Positions 6,235-14,204 of a stretch of DNA of 45,569 bases are shown here, piece by piece. Under the pieces are notes generated by a model. It was not told the origin of the DNA. It did no database searches and saw nothing but the letters and a program-made list of their open reading frames with translations. The DNA is taken from contig NZ_CAMYPD010000020.1 of assembly GCF_947286155.1 (NCBI RefSeq), positions 1 to 45,569 on the forward strand. Reading direction: 5' to 3'. The translations under genes and the position numbers were made by a program. The stretch is from an uncultured Tessaracoccus sp. GTDB lineage: Bacteria > Actinomycetota > Actinomycetes > Propionibacteriales > Propionibacteriaceae. Position 1 is the first letter of the stretch. Every line of letters begins with the position of its first letter.

Positions 6235-7566
6235 GTGGCTCTTCCCTTCAGGGGCTCGCGTCCGACGCGCACCATCCTGTTCGGTTTCTTACTGGCGCTC
6301 ATCCTTGGCACCGGGCTGTTGATGCTCCCCATCTCCACCCAGTCCCCCGGCGGCATCCCTCTCCTACCGGCGCTGTTCACAGCCACGTCGGCGCTGTGCG
6401 TCACGGGGCTGTCCGACGTCGACGTGCCCACGTACTGGACCCCATTCGGGCACGTCGTCATCATGGTCCTCATCCAAATCGGCGGCTTCGGCGTCATGAG
6501 CTTCGCGACGCTGCTGAGCCTGCGCGTGATGGGGAAAGTCTCGCTGGGCAGCCGCATCACGGCGGCGACCGAAGCGCACGGTTCCGTCGGCGGGCTTCGC
6601 CCACTACTGCGACGGGTTCTCGTCACCGGCCTCGTGATCGAGGGCATCGTCATGGCACTGCTCATCATCCGACTGCTCACGCTGGGGTACTCCGTCGGCG
6701 ATTCCATCTGGTACGGGCTCTTCCACGCGGTGTCGTCGTTCAACAACGCCGGGTTCTCGCTGTTCCCCGGCAACATGACGCCCTTCGTCGGCGACTGGGG
6801 CATCTGCCTTCCCATCATGGGCGCCATCATCGTCGGCGGGCTCGGGTTCCCCGTGCTGCACCAACTCGCCAGGGCGTACCGGCATCCACACCGGTGGACC
6901 ATGCACACCCGCATGGTGTTGTTCGGCACCGCGGTGCTACTCGTGCTCTCGTCGCTCTACGTCATCGTGCTCGAGTGGAACAACCCAAAGACGCTGGGCG
7001 AACTCCCCTGGCACTCCCGCATCCTCGCCGGGGCGTTCCAAGCCGTCCAGACCCGCACCGCCGGCTTCAACTCCGTCGACATCGGCTCACTCCACGATTC
7101 GACGCTGTTCGGCATGGACATGCTGATGTTCATCGGCGGCGGCCCAGCGGGCACCGCAGGCGGTATCAAGATCACGACGTTCTTCGTCTTGCTGTTCATC
7201 GCTTGGGCAGAAATCCGGGGTGACAGCGCCGTCAACATCTTCGGCCGTCGCCTGTCCCGCTCGCTGCACCGGCAGGCGATCACCGTCGCGTTGCTCGCCT
7301 CCGCCGTCGTCGGATTAGCGACGCTCGCGCTCCTCGTGCTCTCGCCGTTCTCGCTCGACCAATCACTGTTCGAAGCCATCTCCGCGTTCGGCACCGTCGG
7401 GCTGTCGACGGGGATCACTGCGCAGCTCAACCCCGCATGCCAGCTGGTCCTCATCGCCCTTATGATCGTGGGGCGGCTCGGCCCCATCACCGTCGCCACG
7501 GCACTCGCAGCACCCACCACGAAGCGGCACTATCAGCTTCCCAAGGAAAGGCCGATCATTGGTTAA
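6235..7566 (+). CDS. trkH: Trk/Ktr-type potassium uptake channel subunit
   Basis: A 443-aa integral membrane protein of the TrkH/KtrB family, the K+-conducting subunit. Four pore-loop/selectivity segments are visible: TSALCVTGLSDVD, FNNAGFSLF, QTRTAGFNSVD and FGTVGLSTGI, each with the conserved Gly. Multiple hydrophobic helices flank them. The length suits KtrB-like proteins. The start is GTG 6235. It has no Shine-Dalgarno, but a TACACT -10 box sits at 6221-6226, so the transcript would begin within about two bases of the GTG and be leaderless. The gene overlaps the trkA start by 8 bp. The pair forms the complete transporter with its cytoplasmic gating subunit. Confidence 0.95.
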   Translation: MALPFRGSRPTRTILFGFLLALILGTGLLMLPISTQSPGGIPLLPALFTATSALCVTGLSDVDVPTYWTPFGHVVIMVLIQIGGFGVMSFATLLSLRVMGKVSLGSRITAATEAHGSVGGLRPLLRRVLVTGLVIEGIVMALLIIRLLTLGYSVGDSIWYGLFHAVSSFNNAGFSLFPGNMTPFVGDWGICLPIMGAIIVGGLGFPVLHQLARAYRHPHRWTMHTRMVLFGTAVLLVLSSLYVIVLEWNNPKTLGELPWHSRILAGAFQAVQTRTAGFNSVDIGSLHDSTLFGMDMLMFIGGGPAGTAGGIKITTFFVLLFIAWAEIRGDSAVNIFGRRLSRSLHRQAITVALLASAVVGLATLALLVLSPFSLDQSLFEAISAFGTVGLSTGITAQLNPACQLVLIALMIVGRLGPITVATALAAPTTKRHYQLPKERPIIG

Positions 7567-8248
7567 CAGACTCTCTAGGCGCTCCGTCCACGACAAGCGC
7601 GCAGACTCCGTCGCCGTCATCGGCCTCGGGCGTTTCGGCGCGTCAGTAGCCCTGGAGCTCATGGGCATCGGCGCGGAGGTGTTCGGCATCGATGCCGACG
7701 AAGAGGTCGTCCAGCGCTTCAACGGCCAGCTCACCAATGTGGTCCAGGCAGATACCACCGACGAGGTCGCCCTCCAGGAACTCTCCCTCGCCGAGTTCGA
7801 CAAGGTCGTGGTCTCCATCGGGTCGAAGCTCGAGGCCAGCATCCTCACCTGCTCGCTGCTGCTCGACATGGGTGTGCCCGACGTGTGGGCGAAGGCGACG
7901 AGCATCCCCCATGGCCGCATTCTCAGCCAGCTGGGCGCCCACCACGTCGTCTACCCGGAAACGGAGATGGGCAGACGCATCGCCCACCGCGTCCGCGGCG
8001 CGCTGCTCGACTTCATCGAGATCGGCACCGACTTCGCCCTCGTTCGCACCGAGGTACCGGCAGCTCTTGCGGGCGGCGCCATCGACGAAGCGCTCTGCTG
8101 GCGGAAATACAAGGTGAAGCCCGTGGCCGTGAAGTCGCCGTCGCTGGGCTGGATGCCCATCGTGAGCGACACCATCGTCAACGAAGGTGACCTCATCCAG
8201 GTCGTCGGCAAGATTGAGCAGGTCGAGGCGTTCGCTCGCGTGCAGTGA
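7559..8248 (+). CDS. trkA: Trk/Ktr system NAD-binding regulatory subunit
   Basis: A 229-aa cytoplasmic RCK protein that gates the TrkH/KtrB channel. The RCK_N Rossmann motif is VAVIGLGRFGASVALEL, followed by the acidic ribose-binding strand end (VFGIDAD). The C-terminal TrkA_C domain covers roughly residues 140-229. One copy of each domain and this length fit KtrA rather than the doubled E. coli TrkA. The start is TTG 7559, overlapping the trkH stop, so the two are translationally coupled. Its TGA (8246-8248) directly abuts the stop codon of the convergent ribonuclease gene, leaving no room for a separate terminator. Confidence 0.94.
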   Translation: MVNRLSRRSVHDKRADSVAVIGLGRFGASVALELMGIGAEVFGIDADEEVVQRFNGQLTNVVQADTTDEVALQELSLAEFDKVVVSIGSKLEASILTCSLLLDMGVPDVWAKATSIPHGRILSQLGAHHVVYPETEMGRRIAHRVRGALLDFIEIGTDFALVRTEVPAALAGGAIDEALCWRKYKVKPVAVKSPSLGWMPIVSDTIVNEGDLIQVVGKIEQVEAFARVQ

Positions 8249-9682
8249 TTAGTTCACCCGAGTCAGTTTCACGTTCCCCTGCTCCACATCGACGCGGTCG
8301 ATCCGCACGCGAATCACCTCGCCGACGTCGCTCGGTTTGGCCGTCACGGCTAGTTCCACCGCCGACTCGAAAATCTGCACGACGCCACGCTTATTCTTGG
8401 GATTCACGTCGACGAGAACCCCCTCCATCATCTGCCCCTCGCAGCCCACGAGCACCAGCGCTTCCGCGATGTCCATCACGCCGCGCTCGTACGCCCGCGC
8501 ACGCCTGCCCGACTCACGCATTAGCTCAGGGAGATCGTCGAGCCCATCCAGCGCCCACTGCGGAATGTCTTGGCCTTGGGCATGGGCGAGACAGATTTCC
8601 AGCACGTAGCGGTCGACCAGTCGACGCAGGGGTGCCGTCGTGTGTGTGTAGGGGGCGCCGAGCGCAGCCTGAGCGAGGTCGCCGTCGGGCGCGCCACCTG
8701 TGAACGTGCGGTAGTCGGCGCCGCGGAACAACACGGTGCACTTCATCAGCACAGCCAGTTGCTGGGGATCGTTCGGATCGAGGCGTCGCACGAAGTCAGG
8801 GTACGTTTCCGCGTCATCCCATGGCACGCCGATAGTGGCCGCCGCACGCTTCAGCCGTCGGACGGATTCTGGCTCGGCTGCGGGGAGGGTGCGCAACACG
8901 CCGGTGCCGCCGTCGATCTGCATCTGAGCGGCCACAAACCCCGTCAGCAGCGAGATCTGCGCGTTCCAATCCTCGACGGGGTGCAGCGTGCGAAACGTGA
9001 GGCTCCAGGCGTCCTCAATCTCGACGATCTCTTGCTCCGGCAGGTTGAGGGAGATGCCGCCCCGCTCCTGCTCCAGCTTCTGGCGCAGCCTGCCCACCTC
9101 GGGCAGCAGCGCGACGCTCGGATGCGCGCGGTCGGCGTCGACGTCGGCCTGTACCTGGTCGTAGTTGAGCTTCGCTCGGTTGCGCACCAGCGCGCGCTCG
9201 ACGGTAGCCTCCCGCACCCGGCCCTCACCGTCGAGATGGTGGCTCCACAACACCGCCGGACGAGGCCGGTCGTCCGCCAAGAGCGACGCCGCGTCCTCCG
9301 ACAGCGCCGGCGGATGCAGCGGAACACGGGCCCCCGGTGCATAGAGGGTCTGCCCGCGACGATGTGCCTCGACGTCGATCGGCGAGCCCGGCTCCACCCA
9401 GTGCCCCACGTCAGCGATCGCGTAGTGCACGACGAAGCCGTCGTCCTCCCGTGCGATGTGCATCGCCTGATCGAGGTCCATCGACGATGCCGGATCAATC
9501 GTGACGAACTCGATGTCGGTCCTGTCGACGTGTTCCTCGCACGCAGGTGGGTGTTGGCGCAGCTGCTCTGCCTGGTCGAGCACCGCCTTCGGGAACTCGA
9601 GCGGCAACTCCAGCTTGCGCTGTAGCTTCGCTATCGCGGAGCGCGCCTTCTCCGGCACTTCGTTGAGGCGATGGTGGCGCAT
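8249..9682 (-). CDS. RNB-domain 3'-5' exoribonuclease (RNase II/R family)
   Basis: A 477-aa single-strand exoribonuclease. The RNB catalytic core begins TIDPASSMDLDQAMHIA (residues 61-77), with the metal-binding Asp residues at about 63, 69 and 71. Later segments are HYAIADVGHWV, PLHPPALSEDAASLL and APYTHTTAPLRRLVDRYVL. The last 60 residues look like a small OB/S1-like domain. No N-terminal cold-shock domains are present, so it is shorter than RNase R. It resembles the compact actinobacterial RNB proteins. Only 7 bp separate it from the zinc-ribbon gene upstream, suggesting one transcript with 9690-10424. Confidence 0.92.
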   Translation of the reverse strand: MRHHRLNEVPEKARSAIAKLQRKLELPLEFPKAVLDQAEQLRQHPPACEEHVDRTDIEFVTIDPASSMDLDQAMHIAREDDGFVVHYAIADVGHWVEPGSPIDVEAHRRGQTLYAPGARVPLHPPALSEDAASLLADDRPRPAVLWSHHLDGEGRVREATVERALVRNRAKLNYDQVQADVDADRAHPSVALLPEVGRLRQKLEQERGGISLNLPEQEIVEIEDAWSLTFRTLHPVEDWNAQISLLTGFVAAQMQIDGGTGVLRTLPAAEPESVRRLKRAAATIGVPWDDAETYPDFVRRLDPNDPQQLAVLMKCTVLFRGADYRTFTGGAPDGDLAQAALGAPYTHTTAPLRRLVDRYVLEICLAHAQGQDIPQWALDGLDDLPELMRESGRRARAYERGVMDIAEALVLVGCEGQMMEGVLVDVNPKNKRGVVQIFESAVELAVTAKPSDVGEVIRVRIDRVDVEQGNVKLTRVN

Positions 9683-9689
9683 GGCAGGT

Positions 9690-10424
9690 TCACTGCTCCT
9701 TGGTGCGCACCAGGATGCGGTCGCATTCCGGGCAGCGCAGCACCGCGTTGGCGGGCGCCTGCTGGATGTCGTTGAGGTCCGACACGTTCAGCTGCAACTG
9801 GCAGCCCCCGCATCGCCCGCCGGTGAGGGCCCCGGCGCCCGAACCCGACGCCGCGCGAATCTTCTCGTAAAGATCGAGCAACGGGCCCTGCAGCTTCGAT
9901 GCGAGCTCCTTACGAGACTGCGTCACACCGACCGCCTCCGCTTTGAGTTCCGCCACGGCCGTATCCCTGGCGGTGACCTCGTCGCGCAACTCCTGCTCGA
10001 CGGCTTCCTTCTTCTGGGCAAGCTGGTCGCGGTGCTTCGCGGCTTCCTCGGCCCGGGTCATCGCTTCCAGCTGCTCGTCTTCCAACGTCGCGATGCGCCC
10101 GGTGAGGTGTTCGATCTCGGCGACGAGCCCCTGCACGGCCTTCGCATCGGTGACGCTGCCGTCGTCGAGGCGCTGCTGGTCACGCTCGAGCCGGGCCCGC
10201 ACCGGCACCAGATCGGATTCCGCACGACGCGCGGCAACATCCAGGTCGTCGGCGTTGGTGGTGGCTGCGGTGAACTCGTCGGAGAGTTCCCGACGCTGTT
10301 CCATCAGCGAGGCGATTGCCTGATGCTGCGGCAGCGACTTCGCGAGATGCGTCACGCGAGCGATGTCGGAGTCGAGTTCGGCCAGGCGCAGGAGTGCGCG
10401 CTGTACCGCTGGTTCGGCTTGCAT
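9690..10424 (-). CDS. Coiled-coil protein with C4 zinc ribbon (CT398-like)
   Basis: A 244-aa protein. Residues 1 to about 180 form a long antiparallel coiled coil rich in Ala, Glu, Gln and Arg (for example TLEDEQLEAMTRAEEAAK). The C-terminal 45 residues hold a zinc ribbon with CGGC and CPEC knuckles. This is the zf-RING_7/CT398 family, conserved throughout actinobacteria next to RNase H-like or RNB genes. Its molecular job is not firmly known; nucleic-acid or secretion-related roles have been proposed. ATG 10424 is preceded by GAGGAA. It is probably co-transcribed with the RNB ribonuclease. Confidence 0.88.
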   Translation of the reverse strand: MQAEPAVQRALLRLAELDSDIARVTHLAKSLPQHQAIASLMEQRRELSDEFTAATTNADDLDVAARRAESDLVPVRARLERDQQRLDDGSVTDAKAVQGLVAEIEHLTGRIATLEDEQLEAMTRAEEAAKHRDQLAQKKEAVEQELRDEVTARDTAVAELKAEAVGVTQSRKELASKLQGPLLDLYEKIRAASGSGAGALTGGRCGGCQLQLNVSDLNDIQQAPANAVLRCPECDRILVRTKEQ

Positions 10425-10477
10425 CAGTTGATTCCTCTTCCCTGTTGGATTGTGTTGGTGTGTGGCTCTCGTGGGCG

Positions 10478-11827
10478 TTAGAGCGTGAGTCGTTCGCGGA
10501 CGACGTCGGCGAGCGACTCCGCGATGGAGTCGGCCTCTTCCTGCGTGGGCGCTTCTACCATGACGCGCACCACCGGCTCCGTGCCTGACGGCCGCAGCAA
10601 CACACGGCCGGTGTCGCCCAGTTGCATGGAGGCGTCTGCGACGGCGCGGTTGACATCGTTATCGACGCCTGCGCGCAGCTTGTCGACGCCCCGGACATTG
10701 ATGAGCGCCTGCGGGAACACCGTCATAACCTTGGCGAGTTCAGCAAGCGGCTTGCCCGTCTTCACCATCCGAGCCGCCAGGTGCAGGCCGGTGAGGGTGC
10801 CGTCGCCGGTGTTCGCAAACTCGTTGATGATGACGTGCCCGGACTGCTCACCGCCGAGCGCGAAGCCGTTGGCGTTCATCGATTCGAGGACGTAGCGGTC
10901 GCCCACCTTGGTCTGGTCGACGCGGATGCCGTGCTCACGCATGGCCTTCACCAAGCCGAGGTTGCTCATCACGGTGGCGACGAGCGTGTCCGAGATGAGG
11001 CGGTGCTCTTCCTTCATGGCAACCGCGAGGATCGCCAAAATTTGGTCACCGTTGACGAGGTTGCCATCGGCATCGACAGCGAGGCAGCGGTCGGCGTCCC
11101 CATCGAGGGCGATGCCGAGGTCGGCTCCCACTTCCGTGACGCGCGCCATGAGCGACTCCATATGGGTGGAGCCACACTTGTCGTTGATGTTGATGCCGTC
11201 TGGGTGGTTGTGCATCGGGATGACCTGCGCGCCCTTGGCCTGGAACGCTTCGATCGCGGTGGTCGAGGCCGCGCCGTTGGCCGTATCGATTACGACGGTG
11301 AGCCCCTCCAGCGAGGTGTCACCGAGCGAGTTGGTCAGGTGATCGACGTACTTCTGGTGGAGGCTGACATCGGAGCGAACCCGGCCAACCGCCGCGCCCG
11401 TGGGGCGCGTCCATTCCTCACCCATGTGCGATTCGATAGCGTCCTCGAGGTCGTCGGCAAGCTTCACACCACCACGGGAGAAGAACTTGATGCCGTTGTC
11501 AGGCATCGCGTTGTGTGAAGCGGAGATCATCACACCTAAGTCAGCATTGATTTCGTCTACCAGGAACGCGACGCCTGGCGTCGGTAGTACGTCGACGAGC
11601 ACCACGTCGATGCCCGCCGAGGCCAGCCCGGCCACAACCGCGGCTTCGAGGAACTCGCCGCTGGCACGCGGGTCGCGCCCTACCACGGCGAAAGGTTTTG
11701 TGCTGCGAAGCGCTCCGGCTTCACCCAAGATGTGCGCAGCGGCGACGGAAAGGTCGAGCGCCAATTCCGCAGTGAGCTCGACGTTGGCGGTGCCGCGAGC
11801 GCCGTCGGTTCCAAAAAGACGTGCCAT
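10478..11827 (-). CDS. glmM: Phosphoglucosamine mutase
   Basis: Interconverts glucosamine-6-phosphate and glucosamine-1-phosphate, the second step toward UDP-GlcNAc for peptidoglycan. From ATG 11827 (MARLFGTDGARG) the protein is 449 aa, standard for GlmM. It has the phosphoserine loop MISASHN (Ser about 104), the Mg-binding loop ALDGDADRC, the sugar-binding GGEQSGH and the phosphate-binding RPSGTEPVVRVM. The frame stays open upstream to 12076, but that extension runs through a hairpin repeat and terminator and has no GlmM homology. The region before the start contains the 83-bp hairpin at 11913-11995. Confidence 0.97.
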   Translation of the reverse strand: MARLFGTDGARGTANVELTAELALDLSVAAAHILGEAGALRSTKPFAVVGRDPRASGEFLEAAVVAGLASAGIDVVLVDVLPTPGVAFLVDEINADLGVMISASHNAMPDNGIKFFSRGGVKLADDLEDAIESHMGEEWTRPTGAAVGRVRSDVSLHQKYVDHLTNSLGDTSLEGLTVVIDTANGAASTTAIEAFQAKGAQVIPMHNHPDGININDKCGSTHMESLMARVTEVGADLGIALDGDADRCLAVDADGNLVNGDQILAILAVAMKEEHRLISDTLVATVMSNLGLVKAMREHGIRVDQTKVGDRYVLESMNANGFALGGEQSGHVIINEFANTGDGTLTGLHLAARMVKTGKPLAELAKVMTVFPQALINVRGVDKLRAGVDNDVNRAVADASMQLGDTGRVLLRPSGTEPVVRVMVEAPTQEEADSIAESLADVVRERLTL

Positions 11828-11912
11828 AAAACGCAACAGTACTCGCGATACCGCGTTCTTGGCGAGGAGCCGCCCGTCACCCACCCTGAAACCGCAGCGG
11901 TGTCGACGGCCA

Positions 11913-11995
11913 AAACTGCAAAACTCACCATCAGTGGATGCCCTCACGCGGGAGCTGAGCGTGAGCCTTACCACTAATGGCGAGTTTTGCAGTTT
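11913..11995. repeat. 83-bp imperfect hairpin upstream of glmM
   Basis: AAACTGCAAAACTC (11913-11926) pairs perfectly with 11982-11995. Inward, CCAT (11928) pairs with ATGG (11977) and AGTGG (11933-11937) with CCACT (11971-11975). CTCACGC (11943-11949) pairs with GCGTGAG (11959-11965). The outer stem is AT-rich for this genome and no T-run follows. It looks like a dispersed hairpin element rather than a terminator, since the rpsI terminator is a separate structure at 12044-12074. Confidence 0.75.
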
Positions 11996-12043
11996 CTCTG
12001 GCGATACCCGCGCCTCGAGGCACGACCGTCGCCGAAAACAACT

Positions 12044-12074
12044 GTGGGGCAGGCCCTTGCCGGACCTGCCCCAC
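12044..12074 (-). terminator. Terminator of rplM-rpsI
   Basis: On the minus strand the 10-bp stem GTGGGGCAGG/CCTGCCCCAC with an 11-nt loop starts 16 bases after the rpsI stop. It is followed by AGTTGTTTTC, a modest T-run. Confidence 0.75.
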
Positions 12075-12090
12075 ATCGAATGAGCGTTGA

Positions 12091-12615
12091 TCAGCGCTTG
12101 CTGTACTGAGGCGCCTTGCGGGCCTTCTTGAGACCAGCCTTCTTGCGCTCGGGCACGCGGGCGTCGCGGGTGAGCAGCCCGGCCTTCTTGAGTGCGGGGC
12201 GCGAAGCCTCAGCGTCGACGGCGTTCAGCGCGCGGGCGATAGCCAGGCGCAGCGCACCGGCCTGACCTGACGGGCCGCCACCCACGATGCGGGCTACGAC
12301 GTCGTAGGAGCCGACGAGGCCGGCGACGACGAAGGGCTCGTTGATGGCCTGCTGATGCAGCTTGTTGGGGAAGTAGTCTTCCAGAGTGCGGCCGTTGATG
12401 GACCACGAACCGGAACCGGGGATGATTCGGACGCGGGCGATAGCCTGCTTACGACGGCCGACGGCCTGACCAGGGGCCACGACGGCGGGCCGAGACTGGG
12501 CGCCTTCAGCGGCGGCCGGGTTGGAATCGGAGCGGTAGGCGATCTCGCGATTCTCTTCATCGGTGAACGGCGTGATCTCTTCGCTCACGGTCTCCTCGAC
12601 AACTTCAGTGCTCAT
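12091..12615 (-). CDS. rpsI: 30S ribosomal protein S9
   Basis: A component of the small subunit head; its C-terminal tail reaches the P-site tRNA. The S9 core starts at about residue 50 (GRRKQAIARVRIIPGSG) and ends with the canonical KKARKAPQYSKR. A 50-residue acidic, low-complexity N-terminal extension precedes it, common in actinobacteria. 174 aa in all. It follows rplM by 21 bp, the usual L13-S9 operon. Confidence 0.98.
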   Translation of the reverse strand: MSTEVVEETVSEEITPFTDEENREIAYRSDSNPAAAEGAQSRPAVVAPGQAVGRRKQAIARVRIIPGSGSWSINGRTLEDYFPNKLHQQAINEPFVVAGLVGSYDVVARIVGGGPSGQAGALRLAIARALNAVDAEASRPALKKAGLLTRDARVPERKKAGLKKARKAPQYSKR

Positions 12616-12636
12616 ATATATGTCTCTGCGCTCTCG

Positions 12637-13080
12637 TTACTGGGCGATCTGGGTGATCTCGTACGGCTGCGGCTTCTGCGCAGCATGGGGGTGCTCAGGG
12701 CCGGCGTACACCTTGAGCTTGCCGATGAGCTGACGCGACAGCTTGTTCTTCGGCAGCATGCCCCAAACCGCGCGCTCGACAGCCTTGCGCGGGTTCTTCT
12801 CCAGCAGCTCGCCGATGGAGGACTGCTTCAATCCGCCCGGACGGCCGGAGTGAGAGTAGCGCATCGACTTCTGAGCCTTGTCGCCGGTGAGCGCGATCTT
12901 CGACGCATTGACGACAATCACGAAGTCGCCGCCGTCGACGTGCGGGGCGAAAGTGGCCTTGTGCTTGCCACGCAGCAACGTTGCGGCAGTTACCGCGAGA
13001 CGTCCGAGGACAACATCCTCGGCATCAATCACATACCAGTTCCTGGCGATTTCGCCTGGCTTGGGGGTGTACGTAGTCAC
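12637..13080 (-). CDS. rplM: 50S ribosomal protein L13
   Basis: An early-assembly large-subunit protein, 147 aa from GTG 13080 (MTTYTPKPGEIARNWYVIDA). Diagnostic stretches are VVLGRLAVTAATLLRGKHKATFAPHVDGGDFVIVVNA (split across the domain core) and WGMLPKNKLSRQLIGKLKVY. The frame extends upstream to 13164, but those 28 residues are not L13-like and lie in the leader. It is transcribed from the promoter at 13174-13202 together with rpsI. Confidence 0.97.
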   Translation of the reverse strand: MTTYTPKPGEIARNWYVIDAEDVVLGRLAVTAATLLRGKHKATFAPHVDGGDFVIVVNASKIALTGDKAQKSMRYSHSGRPGGLKQSSIGELLEKNPRKAVERAVWGMLPKNKLSRQLIGKLKVYAGPEHPHAAQKPQPYEITQIAQ

Positions 13081-13167
13081 GGACGCAGACCAACTTCCAG
13101 TTTGTGTACTTCTTGCCTTGGGATTGCGTCCCAGGGCACGTGAGCCAGCCCGCAGGATGCGCAACAG
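13081..13167 (-). other. 5' leader of rplM
   Basis: About 86 nt between the predicted transcription start and the GTG. It contains a small hairpin TGGGA-cgcaa-TCCCA and no strong Shine-Dalgarno next to the start. L13 leaders regulate their own operon in some bacteria; nothing here proves that. Confidence 0.35.
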
Positions 13168-13173
13168 CTACCT

Positions 13174-13202
13174 ACCCTAGAACAGGGAGGCCAATCGGTC
13201 AA
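13174..13202 (-). promoter_or_regulatory. Sigma-70-type promoter of rplM-rpsI
   Basis: On the minus strand TTGACC (13197-13202) and TAGGGT (13174-13179) are separated by exactly 17 bp. This is the best promoter match in the window. Start of transcription would be near 13167. Confidence 0.8.
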
Positions 13203-13265
13203 AATCCGCGCAATGTCGCACGAAGATTCTGGGTAGAAAGCGTAGCTCATGGCCGATGTGGAGGG

Positions 13266-14204
13266 TCAACGAGCACTCCTGGCGCCCAGGACCGCGCACG
13301 CGATACCCCCTGCCACAAACGTCGCGAGTGAGACGAGCCTCGTCGATCGACGCACGGCATGTGCGTCGGGGCGCGGACCATCACCAAGCAGCCCTCGCTC
13401 CTCGACCCGCCCCCCGTAGTAAATGTTGCGACCGCCAAGTTGCACGCCCAGCGCGCCCGCCATCGCTGATTCACACCAGCCCCCGTTCGGGCTCGGGTGC
13501 TTGGCATGGTCGCGTCGCAACACTCGCCACGCTCGACGTGCATCGCCACCCACGGCAGGCGCGAGCCCCGCAAATAGCACGCCGGTGGCCCTGGCGGGCA
13601 GCAGATCGAGCACATCGTCGAGGCACGCAGCCACTTTCCCGAACCGTTCGTAACGGGCGTTGCGATGCCCGATCATGGCGTCGAGGGTATTCACCGCGCG
13701 GTGCACCAGCATGCCTGGCACGCCCAGCGTCGCACCCCAGAAGATCGACGCGACGGCGGCGTCGGCCGTGTTCTCTGCCATCGATTCGATGGTGGCTCGA
13801 GCGAGCTCCGGCGCGTCGAGCGCGTCGGCATCTCTGCCGCACAGATGCCCCAGTCGCTCGCGGGCGCGAGGCAGATCGTCGGCGTCGAGGGCGTCGGCCA
13901 TGATGCGTCCTTCCTTGGCCAGGCTGGTGGCGCCGACGACGGCCCAGGTTGTGCAGGCGGTGGCAACCACCCGCACCCACGGCCAGCGGCGCCCGGCACA
14001 TTCCACGACGGCACCACCCACCGCGAGCGGGGCGAGCAGTGCCGCGACGTGCATCCCGCCGGCGTCCACGTCGTCGGCGTAGGTGTGCTCCTCGACTCGA
14101 CTGGCCACCGCGCCGAACCACGCGACGGGGTGATGCCGCGCGGGGTCGCCGAACACACGATCCGCCACGAGCCCCAGCGCCAAGCCCAACGCACGCCACT
14201 TCAT
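13266..14204 (-). CDS. cbiB: Adenosylcobinamide-phosphate synthase
   Basis: A 312-aa membrane protein (CbiB/CobD) that attaches (R)-1-aminopropanol phosphate to adenosylcobyric acid. Family marks are DPARHHPVAWFG near the N-terminus, ATIESMAENTADAAVASIFWG in the middle (long conserved block) and RNARYERFGKVAACLDD, followed by SPNGGWCESAMAGALGVQLGG. Hydrophobic segments are spread along the chain. ATG 14204 has AAGGAG upstream and overlaps the stop of the decarboxylase gene (ATGA), so the two are coupled: one makes the aminopropanol phosphate, the other uses it. The start is not the upstream in-frame codon at 14291, which lies inside the neighbour. Confidence 0.95.
   Translation of the reverse strand: MKWRALGLALGLVADRVFGDPARHHPVAWFGAVASRVEEHTYADDVDAGGMHVAALLAPLAVGGAVVECAGRRWPWVRVVATACTTWAVVGATSLAKEGRIMADALDADDLPRARERLGHLCGRDADALDAPELARATIESMAENTADAAVASIFWGATLGVPGMLVHRAVNTLDAMIGHRNARYERFGKVAACLDDVLDLLPARATGVLFAGLAPAVGGDARRAWRVLRRDHAKHPSPNGGWCESAMAGALGVQLGGRNIYYGGRVEERGLLGDGPRPDAHAVRRSTRLVSLATFVAGGIACAVLGARSAR

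Noticed and set aside
5865..7223. 452-aa reading frame on the plus strand
   Set aside because: It runs through the RNase P RNA gene and out of frame across trkH; Arg/His/Pro-rich shadow.
8570..9625. 351-aa reading frame on the plus strand
   Set aside because: Antisense to the well-conserved RNB ribonuclease; composition typical of a shadow.
10478..12076. N-terminally extended GlmM of 532 aa
   Set aside because: The extra 83 residues read through the hairpin repeat and the rpsI terminator; conserved GlmM starts at ATG 11827.
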